NCBI RefSeq assembly: GCF_003285545.1
Contig: NZ_QLNV01000016.1
Location: forward strand, 1 to 64,000
DNA length: 64,000 bases
Reading direction: 5' to 3'
Source of the DNA: Sinomicrobium soli
Lineage (GTDB): Bacteria; Bacteroidota; Bacteroidia; Flavobacteriales; Flavobacteriaceae
This document shows positions 36,109 through 45,375 of this stretch, in pieces. The stretch's first letter is position 1. Every line of letters begins with the position of its first letter. Position numbers and translations under genes: made by a program. The notes beneath the pieces were generated by a model, which saw nothing but the letters and a program-made list of their open reading frames with translations, was not told where the DNA came from and made no database searches.

Positions 36109-36497
36109 CTTTTTTAAGCTTTTTTGCATTTTTTTAAAAAGCTTGTTATACATTAGTACCGCTTTATAGAGCAAAACTAACTAACTTTTTCATAATCCAA
36201 CCTTCGGGATTCAATACTTTTGGATCCCTTTTTTTATGGTTGCAGGTTACAGAAAATATAAGTCCGAATTCAGAACTTATAACAGGGTGAGGGTTATTTC
36301 ACAAAGGTGCAGAGAGGACCTCAGAGAAGCACAGAAAGGATTCGAAGCTTTATATTCCCGTTTTCCCGATGTAATATCCGGGAGCAGATATGTTTCCAGA
36401 CAATGTAAGAAAAAAAATAAATAATTGTAGGTTTTGATATTAATTAGTAAGTTTATTCTTTCCATGCAAAAAGAATAAGCAACTATACAAGTCTATC
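36109..36497. other. Intergenic region with hairpin and repeat-like DNA
   Basis: 389 bp. At 36116-36144 a hairpin aagcttttt/aaaaagctt follows the folK stop and may end transcription. Bases ~36298-36350 (cacaaaggtgcagagaggac) resemble a second kind of flavobacterial intergenic repeat. A 62-codon open frame at 36236-36424 crosses it and is not believed to be a gene. No RNA gene was recognised. Confidence 0.45.
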
Positions 36498-37451
36498 ATG
36501 GCCGATATCACCGCAATTCACGACAAATTCGTCAAAAAACTGCTCGCCGATACACAAGTTGCTGCCGATTACTTTAAAACAGCCCTGCCTCCCCATATTG
36601 CCGGTAAACTCGATTTCTCCACCCTTTACCGCCGTCCCGGTAACTATGTCTCCAAAGCGCTCGAACAGACCTTTTCCGATATCGTCTATACCTGTGAACT
36701 CAAAGACCGCAAGGAAAAGGTGGAAATATCCCTGTTACTGGAGCACAAAAGCGCTCCCGACACATATACCCCGGTACAGATAGGAGGGTATCTCTTCTCT
36801 GCCTACCGGCAGCAACTCCTTCAACGGAAACTCCTTACACCGGTAATCCCCGTCTTGCTCTATCACGGTAAAAAACGCTGGAAATACCGCACATTGGACC
36901 ATTTGTTCGATCATTTAGACCCCGACCTGCTTGTGTTTCTTCCCAAATATGAGTATATTTACCACAGTTTAAGAGACTTGTCTGATAAAGAGATCCGGGC
37001 GATAGAGAACGGTTTCCTAATCGCTGCATTGTTACTGCTTAAACACGCATTCGACAAACCCGGGTTGAAATCCAGGCTTGCAGAAATTTTTTCCATAGGG
37101 TTGGCACAGGGGAGTAATGCACAACAGGTCAGCCTGGTGATCTACGGGTTTGAGCTGGTAGATCTGCCCGAAGAACAGGTTAAGGATATTTTAGAGACAT
37201 TGCCATCGGATATAAAAGATAAAGTCATGAGTACATACGATCTATTGGTAGAAAAAGGAAGGAAGGAAGAACGTGCCAGGGCGCAAAAGCTGATTGAACA
37301 AGAACGTCATAAAGCGCAGCAAAAAAGCTACGATATTGTCAGCAATCTTTTGGCCTCCGGAAAATTCACCATTCTTGAGATTGCAGGTTTTGCTGCCGTT
37401 ACCGAAGATTTTGTCAGGAAAGTGAGTGCCGATCTGACGGAGAAAAAGTAA
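36498..37451 (+). CDS. Rpn-family recombination-promoting nuclease / putative transposase
   Basis: A 317-aa protein of the Rpn/PDDEXK_2 family (transposase_31-like). The N-terminal nuclease core shows Asp61 (TFSDIVYTC), then Glu82 and Lys84 in SLLLEHKS, the PD-(D/E)xK pattern, followed by VQIGGYLFSAYRQQ and PVIPVLLYHG. The C-terminal part is helical with a charged coiled-coil (~250-280, KGRKEERARAQKLIEQE). E. coli Rpn proteins are DNA endonucleases that raise RecA-independent recombination. No terminal inverted repeats were seen around it, so it is not part of a recognisable transposon. Confidence 0.85.
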   Translation: MADITAIHDKFVKKLLADTQVAADYFKTALPPHIAGKLDFSTLYRRPGNYVSKALEQTFSDIVYTCELKDRKEKVEISLLLEHKSAPDTYTPVQIGGYLFSAYRQQLLQRKLLTPVIPVLLYHGKKRWKYRTLDHLFDHLDPDLLVFLPKYEYIYHSLRDLSDKEIRAIENGFLIAALLLLKHAFDKPGLKSRLAEIFSIGLAQGSNAQQVSLVIYGFELVDLPEEQVKDILETLPSDIKDKVMSTYDLLVEKGRKEERARAQKLIEQERHKAQQKSYDIVSNLLASGKFTILEIAGFAAVTEDFVRKVSADLTEKK

Positions 37452-37548
37452 TGATCCTTTTCAAAGAAAACAATACTTAACGTCAAATGCATTGTAATAC
37501 ATAAATTGCCCGTTGTATAACTCCCGAACCGGAAAGCGGTCGTCCCGG

Positions 37549-37923
37549 TTACTGTACCAGTTTGCCAAATAAAGCCTGCAGGGTTTCTTCCGGATCCTCA
37601 CAGAGCCCGGGGTGGGGCCTTGAGGTCTGGATCACCGAGCTTCTGACTGCCGTAAGCCAGCGAAAGCGGGAGGCGAGGTCCAGCCTGGCTATGGGGCCGC
37701 CATCGGCATTCCCGTTACACATCTTTTCAAAAGACCTGAGGTTCTCTTCGAGCTGGTGCAGGGATATTTCCCCTCCGAAAGCCGTGAACTTATCCGGAGC
37801 TATATAAAACAGGGCTTTCAGGAAAGATTTTTCCTTGCAGAAGAGTACGACGCCCACATTAAAGAACTCTTCGCGCTCTACCCTGGGCACCATGCGTATT
37901 ACAGCGTATTCATATAACAGCAT
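37549..37923 (-). CDS. DUF3037 protein
   Basis: A 124-aa protein of the uncharacterised DUF3037 family (YEYAVIRMVPRVEREEFFNVG, GVVLFCKEKSFL). Its start lies 14 bp inside the end of the HipA-like kinase gene, so the two are translationally coupled. This pair recurs in many bacteria as far as I know, and the small protein may be a partner or substrate of the kinase (inference). Confidence 0.85.
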   Translation of the reverse strand: MLLYEYAVIRMVPRVEREEFFNVGVVLFCKEKSFLKALFYIAPDKFTAFGGEISLHQLEENLRSFEKMCNGNADGGPIARLDLASRFRWLTAVRSSVIQTSRPHPGLCEDPEETLQALFGKLVQ

Positions 37924-38701
37924 CTCTCGCGTGTTTTGCCTCGTTCAAAAAAATTCCGGAATGATCTCTCCGGCGCTGTAAAAAGCGGAAATACACTTCC
38001 CGAAGCTGTTCCGGGCTGTCTTCGGTCTGTTCCCATTGCAACCACACATCGGGGATCAGGGCTACCATTTCCCGCAGCACTCCGTCGGTAAGTACCTCCC
38101 GGCACTCACGGTCTGCCCGCTCCAGTTCCGAGGCCTGGCCGAGCAACACATGGTCCTTGATATAGGGAAATGGCGACAACGCCTGCTTTTCCCAGTTGCC
38201 CCAGGAATGATGAAAATAAAAAGCTGCACCGTGGTCTATAAGCCACAACTCCTTATGCCACCACAACATATTGGTGTTCCTGAAGGTACGGTCTATATTC
38301 GTGATAAACGCATCCAGCCAGACAATTCTTGAGGCCAGTACCGGAGATACCTCCACAGCCACCGGATCGAAGTTAATGGCCCCCGACAAAAAATGCAGTC
38401 CGAGATTGAGCCCCTGGCTTCCTTTCAGGAGGTCCTGGATCTCTTCGTCCCCTTCCGTCCTGCCGAAAGCCTCATCGAGTTCCACATACACGATCTCGGG
38501 AACTTTCAGTCCCAGTCTCCTCGCGACCTCACCCCCGAGCAATTCCGCGATAAGGGCCTTTACGCCATGTCCCGCACCCCGGAATTTCACCACATAGGTA
38601 AATCCGTCATCTGCATCCGCCATCGCAGGCAGCGACCCGCCTTCACGCAGGGGGGCAATATATCTTGTTACTGTAACCTTTCTTAAACCGGAAGAAACCA
38701 T
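37910..38701 (-). CDS. HipA-like kinase domain protein
   Basis: A 263-aa stand-alone kinase-fold protein of the HipA_2-type family. Visible are a nucleotide-binding Lys in YVVKFRGAGHG (~35-45), the helix ELLGGEVARRLGLKVPE, a catalytic-loop-like DRTFRNTNMLWW (~137-148) and the metal-binding-like LIDHGAAFYFHH (~153-164). HipA itself phosphorylates a tRNA synthetase; the target here is unknown. It overlaps the DUF3037 gene downstream. No HipB-like HTH antitoxin accompanies it. Confidence 0.85.
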   Translation of the reverse strand: MVSSGLRKVTVTRYIAPLREGGSLPAMADADDGFTYVVKFRGAGHGVKALIAELLGGEVARRLGLKVPEIVYVELDEAFGRTEGDEEIQDLLKGSQGLNLGLHFLSGAINFDPVAVEVSPVLASRIVWLDAFITNIDRTFRNTNMLWWHKELWLIDHGAAFYFHHSWGNWEKQALSPFPYIKDHVLLGQASELERADRECREVLTDGVLREMVALIPDVWLQWEQTEDSPEQLREVYFRFLQRRRDHSGIFLNEAKHARDAVI

Positions 38702-38847
38702 TCCTCAATCTTTATTCGTACAAAAATAGCTTTTTCCGGGTACTTACAGGTATTTCAAAAAAAATCAGGGGCGCCTGCCATACAAAGAAGAAAAGCCTTT
38801 TCATTTTATACCGGTCTACTGCGCGAAGCCAATGTGGATTATTTCCT

Positions 38848-38855
38848 TATTTTTG
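38848..38855 (+). promoter_or_regulatory. -7 promoter box close to mscS start
   Basis: TATTTTTG (TAnnTTTG consensus) ends 6 bp before the chosen mscS start, which would give a leaderless or nearly leaderless transcript. No clear -33 element is seen. Confidence 0.3.
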
Positions 38856-38861
38856 TATGAT

Positions 38862-39686
38862 ATGGAACAGTTTCTCGATCTTGAAACCCGTATTTATACC
38901 GAAAAGCTTATCAATTTCGGAATTTCCCTGCTGGAAGCTGTAGCCATCCTGGTTATCGGTTTCTGGCTTTCAAGGCTTATCAGCAGGTCTCTCTTTCTAC
39001 TGATGCAAAAAAGGGATGTGGAACACTCTACCCGGAATTTTCTGCGTTCTTTTATCCGCATCATCCTCAACACCCTTGTGATCATTGTTGCTATAGGTAA
39101 TGTAGGGGTCAAGGTCACTTCCATACTCGCTGTTATAGGCGGAGGAGCCGTAGGGCTCGGCCTGGGATTACAGGGTAGTTTCTCCAATTTTGCCGGAGGG
39201 ATCATGATCATCCTCACCAAACCTTTTAAGACCGGCGACCTGATACAAACGGAAGAACACATCGGTTATGTGGAAAACATCCGTCTCCTGAATACCGTGA
39301 TCCGCTCGCCCCGCAACGAACTTATCATATTACCCAATGCCCCGCTGTTCAACACCGCACTATCTAACTATTCAGCAAAAGACGCCTACCGTATCGACAT
39401 TGTGGTGGGCGTAGCATACCGGTCAGACATTCACCGGCTAAGCCCATTGCTCAAGGAGGCCATCGGGCGAAACGAAATATTTATGAGCGACAGGAGGCTC
39501 ACTGTAGAGATTGAACAGTTTACCCACGACCGTATAAACCTGACGGTAAGGGCGTACACCTTACCAACCAACTATTTTGACGCTCCCCTTATCCTGCACG
39601 GAATATGTAAAGATATCATCGAAAAAAACGGTTTTATCATGCCCGTAGCCCCTCAGGATATCAGGATTGTGAAGGGGGAATGTTGA
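38862..39686 (+). CDS. Small-conductance mechanosensitive channel, MscS family
   Basis: A 274-aa channel. There are three membrane helices (~12-34, 57-77, 83-108); the third, pore-lining helix is Gly/Ala rich (AVIGGGAVGLGLGLQGSFSNFAGG). A beta domain with the conserved FKTGDLI and a C-terminal cytosolic vestibule domain follow. Start 38862 fits the family; the longer frame from 38832 crosses the candidate promoter. It releases solutes on hypo-osmotic shock. It stands alone. Confidence 0.93.
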   Translation: MEQFLDLETRIYTEKLINFGISLLEAVAILVIGFWLSRLISRSLFLLMQKRDVEHSTRNFLRSFIRIILNTLVIIVAIGNVGVKVTSILAVIGGGAVGLGLGLQGSFSNFAGGIMIILTKPFKTGDLIQTEEHIGYVENIRLLNTVIRSPRNELIILPNAPLFNTALSNYSAKDAYRIDIVVGVAYRSDIHRLSPLLKEAIGRNEIFMSDRRLTVEIEQFTHDRINLTVRAYTLPTNYFDAPLILHGICKDIIEKNGFIMPVAPQDIRIVKGEC

Positions 39687-39731
39687 TCCGTATTTTTTTC
39701 TATCTTTAGTACAAACCCAAAAAACATCCTC

Positions 39732-40472
39732 ATGAAACCACTATTTGCTCTTTTTGCCTTATTTTTTATTGTTTCACCCGCTTTTGCACGTGACCTGGAA
39801 GGTGCCTGGATACTTACGCATAAAAACGGTGAAGCGGTATCCGGAACAGAATACATAAAAATATACCAGGACGGCTATTTTGCTTTCGGGGGGAAACAGG
39901 TTGAAGGAAACGAATTTACCGATGCCGGAGGCGGGATTTATACGCTTGAAGGAGACCGGTATAGCGAAACCCCGGACTTCTACACTTCGGATACCGGGCG
40001 TATCGGCAAAAAACACTCCTCCGCCATTTCTTTTTCCGGGGATTCCTTTACGGTTACTGCCGGAAACGGGAACACGGAAACCTGGAAAAGATTGTCTGCC
40101 ACCAAAGACGATCTCACCCGGAACTGGGTGATCACTGGGCGGGCTGATGCGGCAGGAAAAGTAAGCGAAATGACCCCGGGCGACCGCCGTACCGTCAAGA
40201 TACTGAGCGGGGGGCGTTTTCAGTGGATAGCCTTTAACTCGGCCACGAGGGAGTTTATGGGGACCGGCGGCGGGACCTATACGGCAGAGAATGGAAAATA
40301 TACCGAAAATATCACCTTTTTCTCACGGGATAACAGCAGGGTAGGGGCTTCGCTCGGGTTTGAATACGAGGTAAAAGACGGGAAATGGCACCACAGCGGA
40401 CTGAGTTCGAAGGGAGATCCCATTTACGAGATATGGTCGCCTTACAGCGAGGCGTATCTCGCAAAACAGTAA
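39732..40472 (+). CDS. Secreted protein with two lipocalin-like repeats
   Basis: A 246-aa exported protein (signal MKPLFALFALFFIVSPAFA, cut near 19). It has two homologous ~105-residue halves. The first is LEGAWILTHKNG...GGGIYTLEGDRYSE...TWKRLS and the second is LTRNWVITGRAD...GGGTYTAENGKYTE...YEIWSPY. Each has the start-Trp and central GGGxYT-x-x-x-GKY/DRY pattern of lipocalin-like DUF4488-type domains. The function is unknown; a periplasmic small-molecule binding role is possible. It is convergent with the TrmH-like gene. Confidence 0.7.
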   Translation: MKPLFALFALFFIVSPAFARDLEGAWILTHKNGEAVSGTEYIKIYQDGYFAFGGKQVEGNEFTDAGGGIYTLEGDRYSETPDFYTSDTGRIGKKHSSAISFSGDSFTVTAGNGNTETWKRLSATKDDLTRNWVITGRADAAGKVSEMTPGDRRTVKILSGGRFQWIAFNSATREFMGTGGGTYTAENGKYTENITFFSRDNSRVGASLGFEYEVKDGKWHHSGLSSKGDPIYEIWSPYSEAYLAKQ

Positions 40473-40495
40473 GAAAAACGATAGAAATTTAAAGT

Positions 40496-41035
40496 TTATT
40501 TTTTCAAGCGGCCGAGTTTGCTGAACACATCCCAGACCACTACCCCTGCACTTACTGAAATATTCAGCGAGTGCTTGGTACCGTATTGCGGGATCTCCAG
40601 CGCCCCGTCGCAGGCCGACACCACCTCCTGGGCTACCCCCCTGACCTCATTGCCAAAAACAAGCGCATACCTGCCGCCCGGTTCGGGAATAAAATCGTGG
40701 AGCATCACGGCACCTTCCACCTGCTCCACGGCAATTACGGTAACCGATTCCTCCTGCAACTGCCGCACCAGTGAAACCGTATCCTTTACATACTCCCAGG
40801 CTACACTTTCGGTAGCTCCCAGGGCAGTTTTATGAATATCCTTATGTGGAGGAACGGCCGTAATACCGCAGAGATATATCTTCTCCACCCGGAAGGCATC
40901 GGCCGTACGGAATACCGAACCCGTGTTGTTCAGGCTGCGTATATTATCCAGTACAATGATCAACGGGGTTTTTTCCACATTTTTAAAGGCATTGACCTCA
41001 AGTCGTCCCAATTCGCTGTTCCTGAGTTTTCGCAT
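40496..41035 (-). CDS. SpoU/TrmH-family RNA 2'-O-methyltransferase
   Basis: A 179-aa SPOUT methyltransferase. The three family motifs are present: NTGSVFRTADAF (motif 1), VFGNEVRGV (motif 2) and LNISVSAGVVVWD (motif 3, trefoil knot). There is no extra N-terminal substrate domain, as in short TrmH/TrmL-like members. Start 41035 (MRKLRNSELGRL) is preferred to 41092, which adds 19 unlikely residues. The target could be a tRNA 2'-O position; it is not determinable from sequence. Confidence 0.92.
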   Translation of the reverse strand: MRKLRNSELGRLEVNAFKNVEKTPLIIVLDNIRSLNNTGSVFRTADAFRVEKIYLCGITAVPPHKDIHKTALGATESVAWEYVKDTVSLVRQLQEESVTVIAVEQVEGAVMLHDFIPEPGGRYALVFGNEVRGVAQEVVSACDGALEIPQYGTKHSLNISVSAGVVVWDVFSKLGRLKK

Positions 41036-41636
41036 GGTTTTCTGTGTTTTCCGGAATCCGGGTGACAAAGTTAAACTTTTGCCTTTCAACACGAAAACCG
41101 GGAGAAACTTGTTTTGGTCCTGACAAAAATTTCAAACAGCTAAAATTATTCATAAATTCGCCTTTGTTAAGGAGACTCCGGGGACGGGGCGACGAGGGGA
41201 AAAGGGTGACGGGTATTTAATACGCTATACGGTAACACTCATAAACTATCGTTAGCTTGCAAACAATGAAGTGGCCGGGAGTCGGAAGTCGGGAGTTGTC
41301 ATTCCGACAGCCTGTCCCGAACATCGGGAAAGGAGAACCCCGAAGGGCTCAACACAGTTAAATCTGCGGTCTTTCGGTGGAGGTGTTAAAGTTCCTTTGT
41401 GCCTGGGCAGAGATTCTTCCCTTCGGTCTGAATGACAGGGGCCTTGTCATTCCGAAGATAGAGCCTGTCCCGGCCTTTTCGGTCGGGGAGGAATCTCCGG
41501 TCCTTCGGGAATGCTGTTGAAGTTCCTTTGGGCCGGGGTCGGGATTCCCTGCCTGCCGGCAGGCAGGTTCACTTCGTTCTGAATGACAGACTAACAACTA
41601 ACAAACTAAGAACTAAAAACTAAACCACAAACAACT
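41036..41636. other. Intergenic region upstream of mutS, mostly repeat DNA
   Basis: About 600 bp without a believable gene. The first ~240 bp are unremarkable AT-rich DNA with the TrmH promoter side; from 41277 to 41623 it is the composite repeat listed separately. mutS begins 13 bp after the repeat tail. Confidence 0.6.
41277..41623 (+). repeat. Composite dispersed intergenic repeat before mutS
   Basis: It begins with gtcggaagtcgg (41281) and then holds two or three imperfect palindromic blocks bounded by gtcattcc and gaatgaca (about 41298-41435 and 41439-41588), including cctgcctgccggcaggcagg (41550-41569). It ends with the 28-nt actaa-rich tail (41596-41623). The tail matches 5233-5260 at 27 of 28 positions. 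Spurious frames across it encode the 'CHSERSE' peptides seen in many flavobacterial genomes. Confidence 0.75.
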
Positions 41637-44243
41637 TTGGCAGCGACTAAGAACAAGAAGGAAACTCCGCTCATGAAGCAGTACAACCAGATCAAGGCCA
41701 AACACCCGGAGGCCCTGCTCCTGTTCCGTATAGGGGATTTTTACGAGACCTTCGGGGAAGATGCCGTAAAAACCTCGCGTATACTGGGCATTGTACTCAC
41801 GCACCGCAACAACGGGGGAGACCGTTCTGAACTGGCCGGGTTTCCGCACCACTCGCTGAACACCTACCTGCCCAAACTGGTCAGGGCCGGGGAACGGGTA
41901 GCCATATGCGATCAGCTGGAAGACCCGAAGCTCACCAAAAAGATCGTAAAAAGAGGGGTTACCGAACTCATCACGCCGGGAGTTGCACTTAACGATGACA
42001 TCCTCAATGCCAAGACCAACAATTTTTTGTGTGCGCTTTATTTCGGCAGGAAAAAACTGGGGATCGCTTTCCTGGATATTTCCACGGGCGAATTCCTTAC
42101 CTCGGAAGGACAGGCGGACTATATCGACAAGCTCCTCCGGAATTTCAATCCGAGCGAGGTACTGGTATCCAAAAAATATAAACAGGAATTCACCACCCGG
42201 TTCGGCAATGACTTTCATACCTTTTTTGTGGAAGACTGGGTATACCAGGAAGACTTTGCCCTGGAAACCCTCACCCGGCATTTTAACACCAGCTCCCTCA
42301 AAGGCTTCGGTATAGCCCATCTCGCCGATGGCATCATCGCGTCGGGAGCAGCATTGCATTACCTGTCGGAAACACAGCACAGCCAGCTGCAACACATCAC
42401 TGCCATTCACCGTATTGCAGAAGAGGAGTATGTGTGGATGGACCGTTTTACCATTCGCAATCTCGAACTTTACCACGCCACCGCGGGCAATGCGGTGACC
42501 CTTATCGACATCGTAGACAAGACCATTTCGCCCATGGGTGGCCGCATGCTCAGGCGCTGGCTCGCATTGCCCCTCAAGAACGCAGCAACCATAAGGCAGC
42601 GCCACGGGGTAGTGAGCTACTTTACAAAAGAAGAAAGCATCCTGCAGGAGATACGCGGGCAGATCAGGCAGATAGGAGATATCGAACGCCTGATCTCCAA
42701 GGTAGCCACGGGCAAGATAAACCCGAGGGAGGTCATACAGCTCAGAAACTCGCTGGAAGCCATAGTCCCGATCAAGACACTGGCGTCGGAGAGTGAGGAA
42801 CAGGCCCTGAAAGCCCTGGGGAAAAAAATGGAAGGATGTGACACGCTCCGCGGGAAGATCGGGGAGACCCTGAACGAAGAGGCCCCGGTAAACATCCAGA
42901 AAGGGAATGTCATTGCTCCGGGGTTTTCGGAAGAACTGGACGACCTGAGAAACCTGGCTTTTTCCGGAAAGGACTATCTCGACAAAATGCTGGAACGGGA
43001 ATCGGAACGCACCGGGATCCCGTCGCTCAAAATAGACTCCAACAATGTATTCGGTTATTACATAGAAGTAAGGAACACCCATAAAAACAAGGTCCCCGAA
43101 ACATGGACCCGGAAGCAGACCCTGGTCAATGCCGAAAGGTATATCACCGAAGAGCTCAAGGAATACGAAGCGAAGATACTGGGGGCGGAAGAGAAGATAT
43201 TACAGCTGGAACAACAGCTTTTTTCCCGCCTGGCCGAATGGATAAAGCAGTTTATAGCCCCGGTACAGGCCAATGCTTCCCTGGTAGCACAGATCGACTG
43301 CCTCAGCAGCTTTGCCTGCCTGGCCTCGGAAAACAACTACGTATGCCCCGTGATAGACGAAACCTTCGAGCTCGAGATCAAAAACGGAAGGCACCCGGTC
43401 ATCGAAAAACAGCTGCCCCCGGACCAGCCATACATCGCGAACGATGTTTTCCTGGACCGCGAACAACAGCAGGTGATCATGATCACCGGGCCCAATATGA
43501 GCGGTAAATCGGCCATACTGCGGCAAACGGCCCTTATCGTGCTCATGGCGCAGACAGGGTGTTTTGTCCCTGCTGCCGGGGCTCGTATTGGTATCGTGGA
43601 CAAGATATTCACCCGGGTGGGTGCCAGCGACAATATCTCCATGGGAGAATCGACCTTTATGGTGGAAATGAACGAAACCGCGTCCATCCTCAACAACATC
43701 TCGGAACGGAGCCTGGTACTGCTGGACGAGATCGGAAGGGGCACCAGCACCTACGACGGGATTTCCATAGCCTGGGCCATCTCGGAATACCTGCACGAGC
43801 ACCCCGCAAGGGCAAAGACACTCTTTGCCACCCATTACCACGAACTCAACGAGATGACGGAGACATTTGTCCGCGTCAAAAACTATAACGTTTCGGTAAA
43901 GGAACTGAAAGACAAGGTACTCTTCCTCAGGAAACTGGTTCCCGGTGGCAGCGAGCACAGCTTCGGTATTCACGTGGCCCGTATGGCAGGAATGCCGCAG
44001 CAGGTAATACAGCGGGCCAACAAAATCCTGAAAAAGCTGGAACGGTCGCATTCTTCCGACGAGCTTACGGACCGCCTCAAACCGGAAGGGGACGAAATGC
44101 AGCTCAGCTTTTTTAACCTGGACGACCCCTTGCTGGAAGATATCCGGGAAGAAATACTGAATACCGATATCGATACCCTCACCCCCGTGGAGGCCCTGAT
44201 GAAACTGAACGAGATAAAGCGCATGCTCACCAGAAAAAAATAA
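41637..44243 (+). CDS. mutS: DNA mismatch repair protein MutS
   Basis: An 868-aa MutS. The mismatch-reading motif FYE (Phe35-Tyr36-Glu37 in [13 protein letters not shown]) is intact. The connector, lever and clamp domains follow; Walker A GPNMSGKS (~615-622) and Walker [17 protein letters not shown] (~690-705) are present. The C-terminus keeps the MutL/clamp-type end. The start is a TTG at 41637 (product [17 protein letters not shown]), which fits the usual N-terminus of flavobacterial MutS; the first ATG (41673) would remove twelve residues. The TTG lies 13 bp after the mobile-looking repeat tail, so the 5' leader was apparently replaced by repeat DNA. Confidence 0.96.
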   Translation: MAATKNKKETPLMKQYNQIKAKHPEALLLFRIGDFYETFGEDAVKTSRILGIVLTHRNNGGDRSELAGFPHHSLNTYLPKLVRAGERVAICDQLEDPKLTKKIVKRGVTELITPGVALNDDILNAKTNNFLCALYFGRKKLGIAFLDISTGEFLTSEGQADYIDKLLRNFNPSEVLVSKKYKQEFTTRFGNDFHTFFVEDWVYQEDFALETLTRHFNTSSLKGFGIAHLADGIIASGAALHYLSETQHSQLQHITAIHRIAEEEYVWMDRFTIRNLELYHATAGNAVTLIDIVDKTISPMGGRMLRRWLALPLKNAATIRQRHGVVSYFTKEESILQEIRGQIRQIGDIERLISKVATGKINPREVIQLRNSLEAIVPIKTLASESEEQALKALGKKMEGCDTLRGKIGETLNEEAPVNIQKGNVIAPGFSEELDDLRNLAFSGKDYLDKMLERESERTGIPSLKIDSNNVFGYYIEVRNTHKNKVPETWTRKQTLVNAERYITEELKEYEAKILGAEEKILQLEQQLFSRLAEWIKQFIAPVQANASLVAQIDCLSSFACLASENNYVCPVIDETFELEIKNGRHPVIEKQLPPDQPYIANDVFLDREQQQVIMITGPNMSGKSAILRQTALIVLMAQTGCFVPAAGARIGIVDKIFTRVGASDNISMGESTFMVEMNETASILNNISERSLVLLDEIGRGTSTYDGISIAWAISEYLHEHPARAKTLFATHYHELNEMTETFVRVKNYNVSVKELKDKVLFLRKLVPGGSEHSFGIHVARMAGMPQQVIQRANKILKKLERSHSSDELTDRLKPEGDEMQLSFFNLDDPLLEDIREEILNTDIDTLTPVEALMKLNEIKRMLTRKK

Positions 44244-44308
44244 TCCCGTACCACAATCCCGGAAGGCGTATAAACAGTGAAGGGAAAGTGCTTTTTTATA
44301 AAAATTTC

Positions 44309-44338
44309 TTTGCTATTAACAGAAAAACATTAAATTTG
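44309..44338 (+). promoter_or_regulatory. Promoter of the tRNA pair
   Basis: TTTG (44309-44312) and TAAATTTG (44331-44338) are 18 bp apart, a textbook Bacteroidota -33/-7 promoter, 39 bp before the tRNA-Gly gene. Confidence 0.75.
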
Positions 44339-44377
44339 CATCCGCAATAATCCTTACACGGGAATGCTTTTAAAACT

Positions 44378-44450
44378 GCGAAAATAGCTCAGTTGGTAGA
44401 GCGCCACCTTGCCAAGGTGGAGGTCGCGGGTTCGAATCCCGTTTTTCGCT
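44378..44450 (+). tRNA. tRNA-Gly (GCC)
   Basis: A full cloverleaf of 73 nt: acceptor gcgaaaa/ttttcgc, anticodon stem ccacc/ggtgg with loop ttgccaa (anticodon GCC), T arm with ttcgaat, and discriminator U as expected for bacterial tRNA-Gly. The 3' CCA is not encoded. Confidence 0.97.
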
Positions 44451-44497
44451 CTTCGCTTCAGACCCGCTCTTGCAGCGGGTTTGTCTTTGATATAGCC

Positions 44498-44583
44498 GCT
44501 CGGATGGTGGAATTGGTAGACACGTTGGACTTAAAATCCAATGGACAGTAATGTCCGTGCGGGTTCAAGTCCCGCTCCGAGTA
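44498..44583 (+). tRNA. tRNA-Leu (UAA)
   Basis: 86 nt, class II tRNA: acceptor gctcgga/tccgagt, anticodon stem ttgga/tccaa with loop cttaaaa (anticodon TAA), a long variable arm (tggacagtaatgtcc), and T arm gcgggttcaagtcccgc. CCA is not encoded. It is 47 bp after tRNA-Gly and probably cotranscribed. Confidence 0.96.
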
Positions 44584-44586
44584 CGG

Positions 44587-44622
44587 AAAACCGCTTAAAG
44601 AATTGATTTTTAGGCGGTTTTT
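44587..44622 (+). terminator. Terminator after tRNA-Leu
   Basis: The stem aaaaccgc (44587-44594) / gcggtttt (44614-44621) is followed by a T-rich run, just after the tRNA-Leu gene. Confidence 0.75.
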
Positions 44623-44798
44623 ATTTTTATCTCCACGCTCAGAACTACCTGACAATACTCCAGGTTTCACGAATAAATGCCCATAGACCGAAAAACAGAT
44701 CTTCGGGAATAAATGAATCACCGATTTTCTTGTCTTATGCAAAGTGCATTAAAAAATAACGCCTGTATATTCGTAACGTACCACAAAACAAAATAAGG

Positions 44799-45206
44799 AT
44801 GGCTAAACAAGTTTTTATCAACCTGCCAGTAAATGACCTGCAAAAATCAATGGACTTTTACACCGCATTGGGCTTTACCAACAACCCCCGGTTTTCTGAC
44901 GACACGGGAAAATGTATGGTCTGGAGCGAAAGTATTTTTGTAATGCTCCTGACACGGGAAAAGTTTGCAACCTTTGCAACCAAACCCATTGCAGACACCA
45001 AATCCGGTTTGGCAGGACTTTTCTCATTGTCGGTAGAAAGCGTAGCGGAAATGGACAAAATGATGGAAGCAGGACTGCAGGCAGGTGGTACGGAACCCAA
45101 CGAAATAAGGGACTACGGCTTTATGCAACAACGGACCATAGAGGATTTTGACGGACATACCTGGGAGATCTTCTTTATGGACATGTCAAAAATACCGGCC
45201 GAATAG
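44799..45206 (+). CDS. VOC-family (glyoxalase/bleomycin resistance-like) protein
   Basis: A 135-aa vicinal-oxygen-chelate fold protein with the two babab halves: FINLPVNDLQKSMDFYTALGF at the N-terminus and DFDGHTWEIFFMD near the C-terminus, where His and Glu are usual metal ligands. It resembles the 'extradiol dioxygenase-like' VOC proteins common in soil and marine bacteria. The reaction cannot be told. It stands alone after the tRNA genes. Confidence 0.88.
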   Translation: MAKQVFINLPVNDLQKSMDFYTALGFTNNPRFSDDTGKCMVWSESIFVMLLTREKFATFATKPIADTKSGLAGLFSLSVESVAEMDKMMEAGLQAGGTEPNEIRDYGFMQQRTIEDFDGHTWEIFFMDMSKIPAE

Positions 45207-45375
45207 CCCGGACTCAAACTTCAAAACTCCCGACGCATCAATTCAAAACCATAAAACCGGACTCTCCTGAGCGCGATTACGACAATAAAACGGGAAAAGC
45301 TTTTTTTATCCTTTACTTTTTGACTATCTTAAAAAAGAGATCCGGCAACAAGGTCCGGATAAAATCAAAAAGACA

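Noticed and set aside
36236-36424. 62-codon frame (MVAGYRKYKSEF...)
   Set aside because: No family resemblance, no promoter, and the middle part resembles repetitive intergenic DNA.
36498-37451. Insertion sequence around the Rpn/'transposase' gene
   Set aside because: I see no terminal inverted repeats or target duplication at the gene's flanks.
41358-41597. 79-codon minus-strand frame containing CHSERSE-type residues
   Set aside because: It lies wholly in the palindromic intergenic repeat; this peptide is a known artefact of such repeats and has no protein family.
44458-44742. 94-codon minus-strand frame over the tRNA-Leu gene
   Set aside because: It is antisense to a complete tRNA-Leu and its terminator; the translated tRNA sequence explains the frame.
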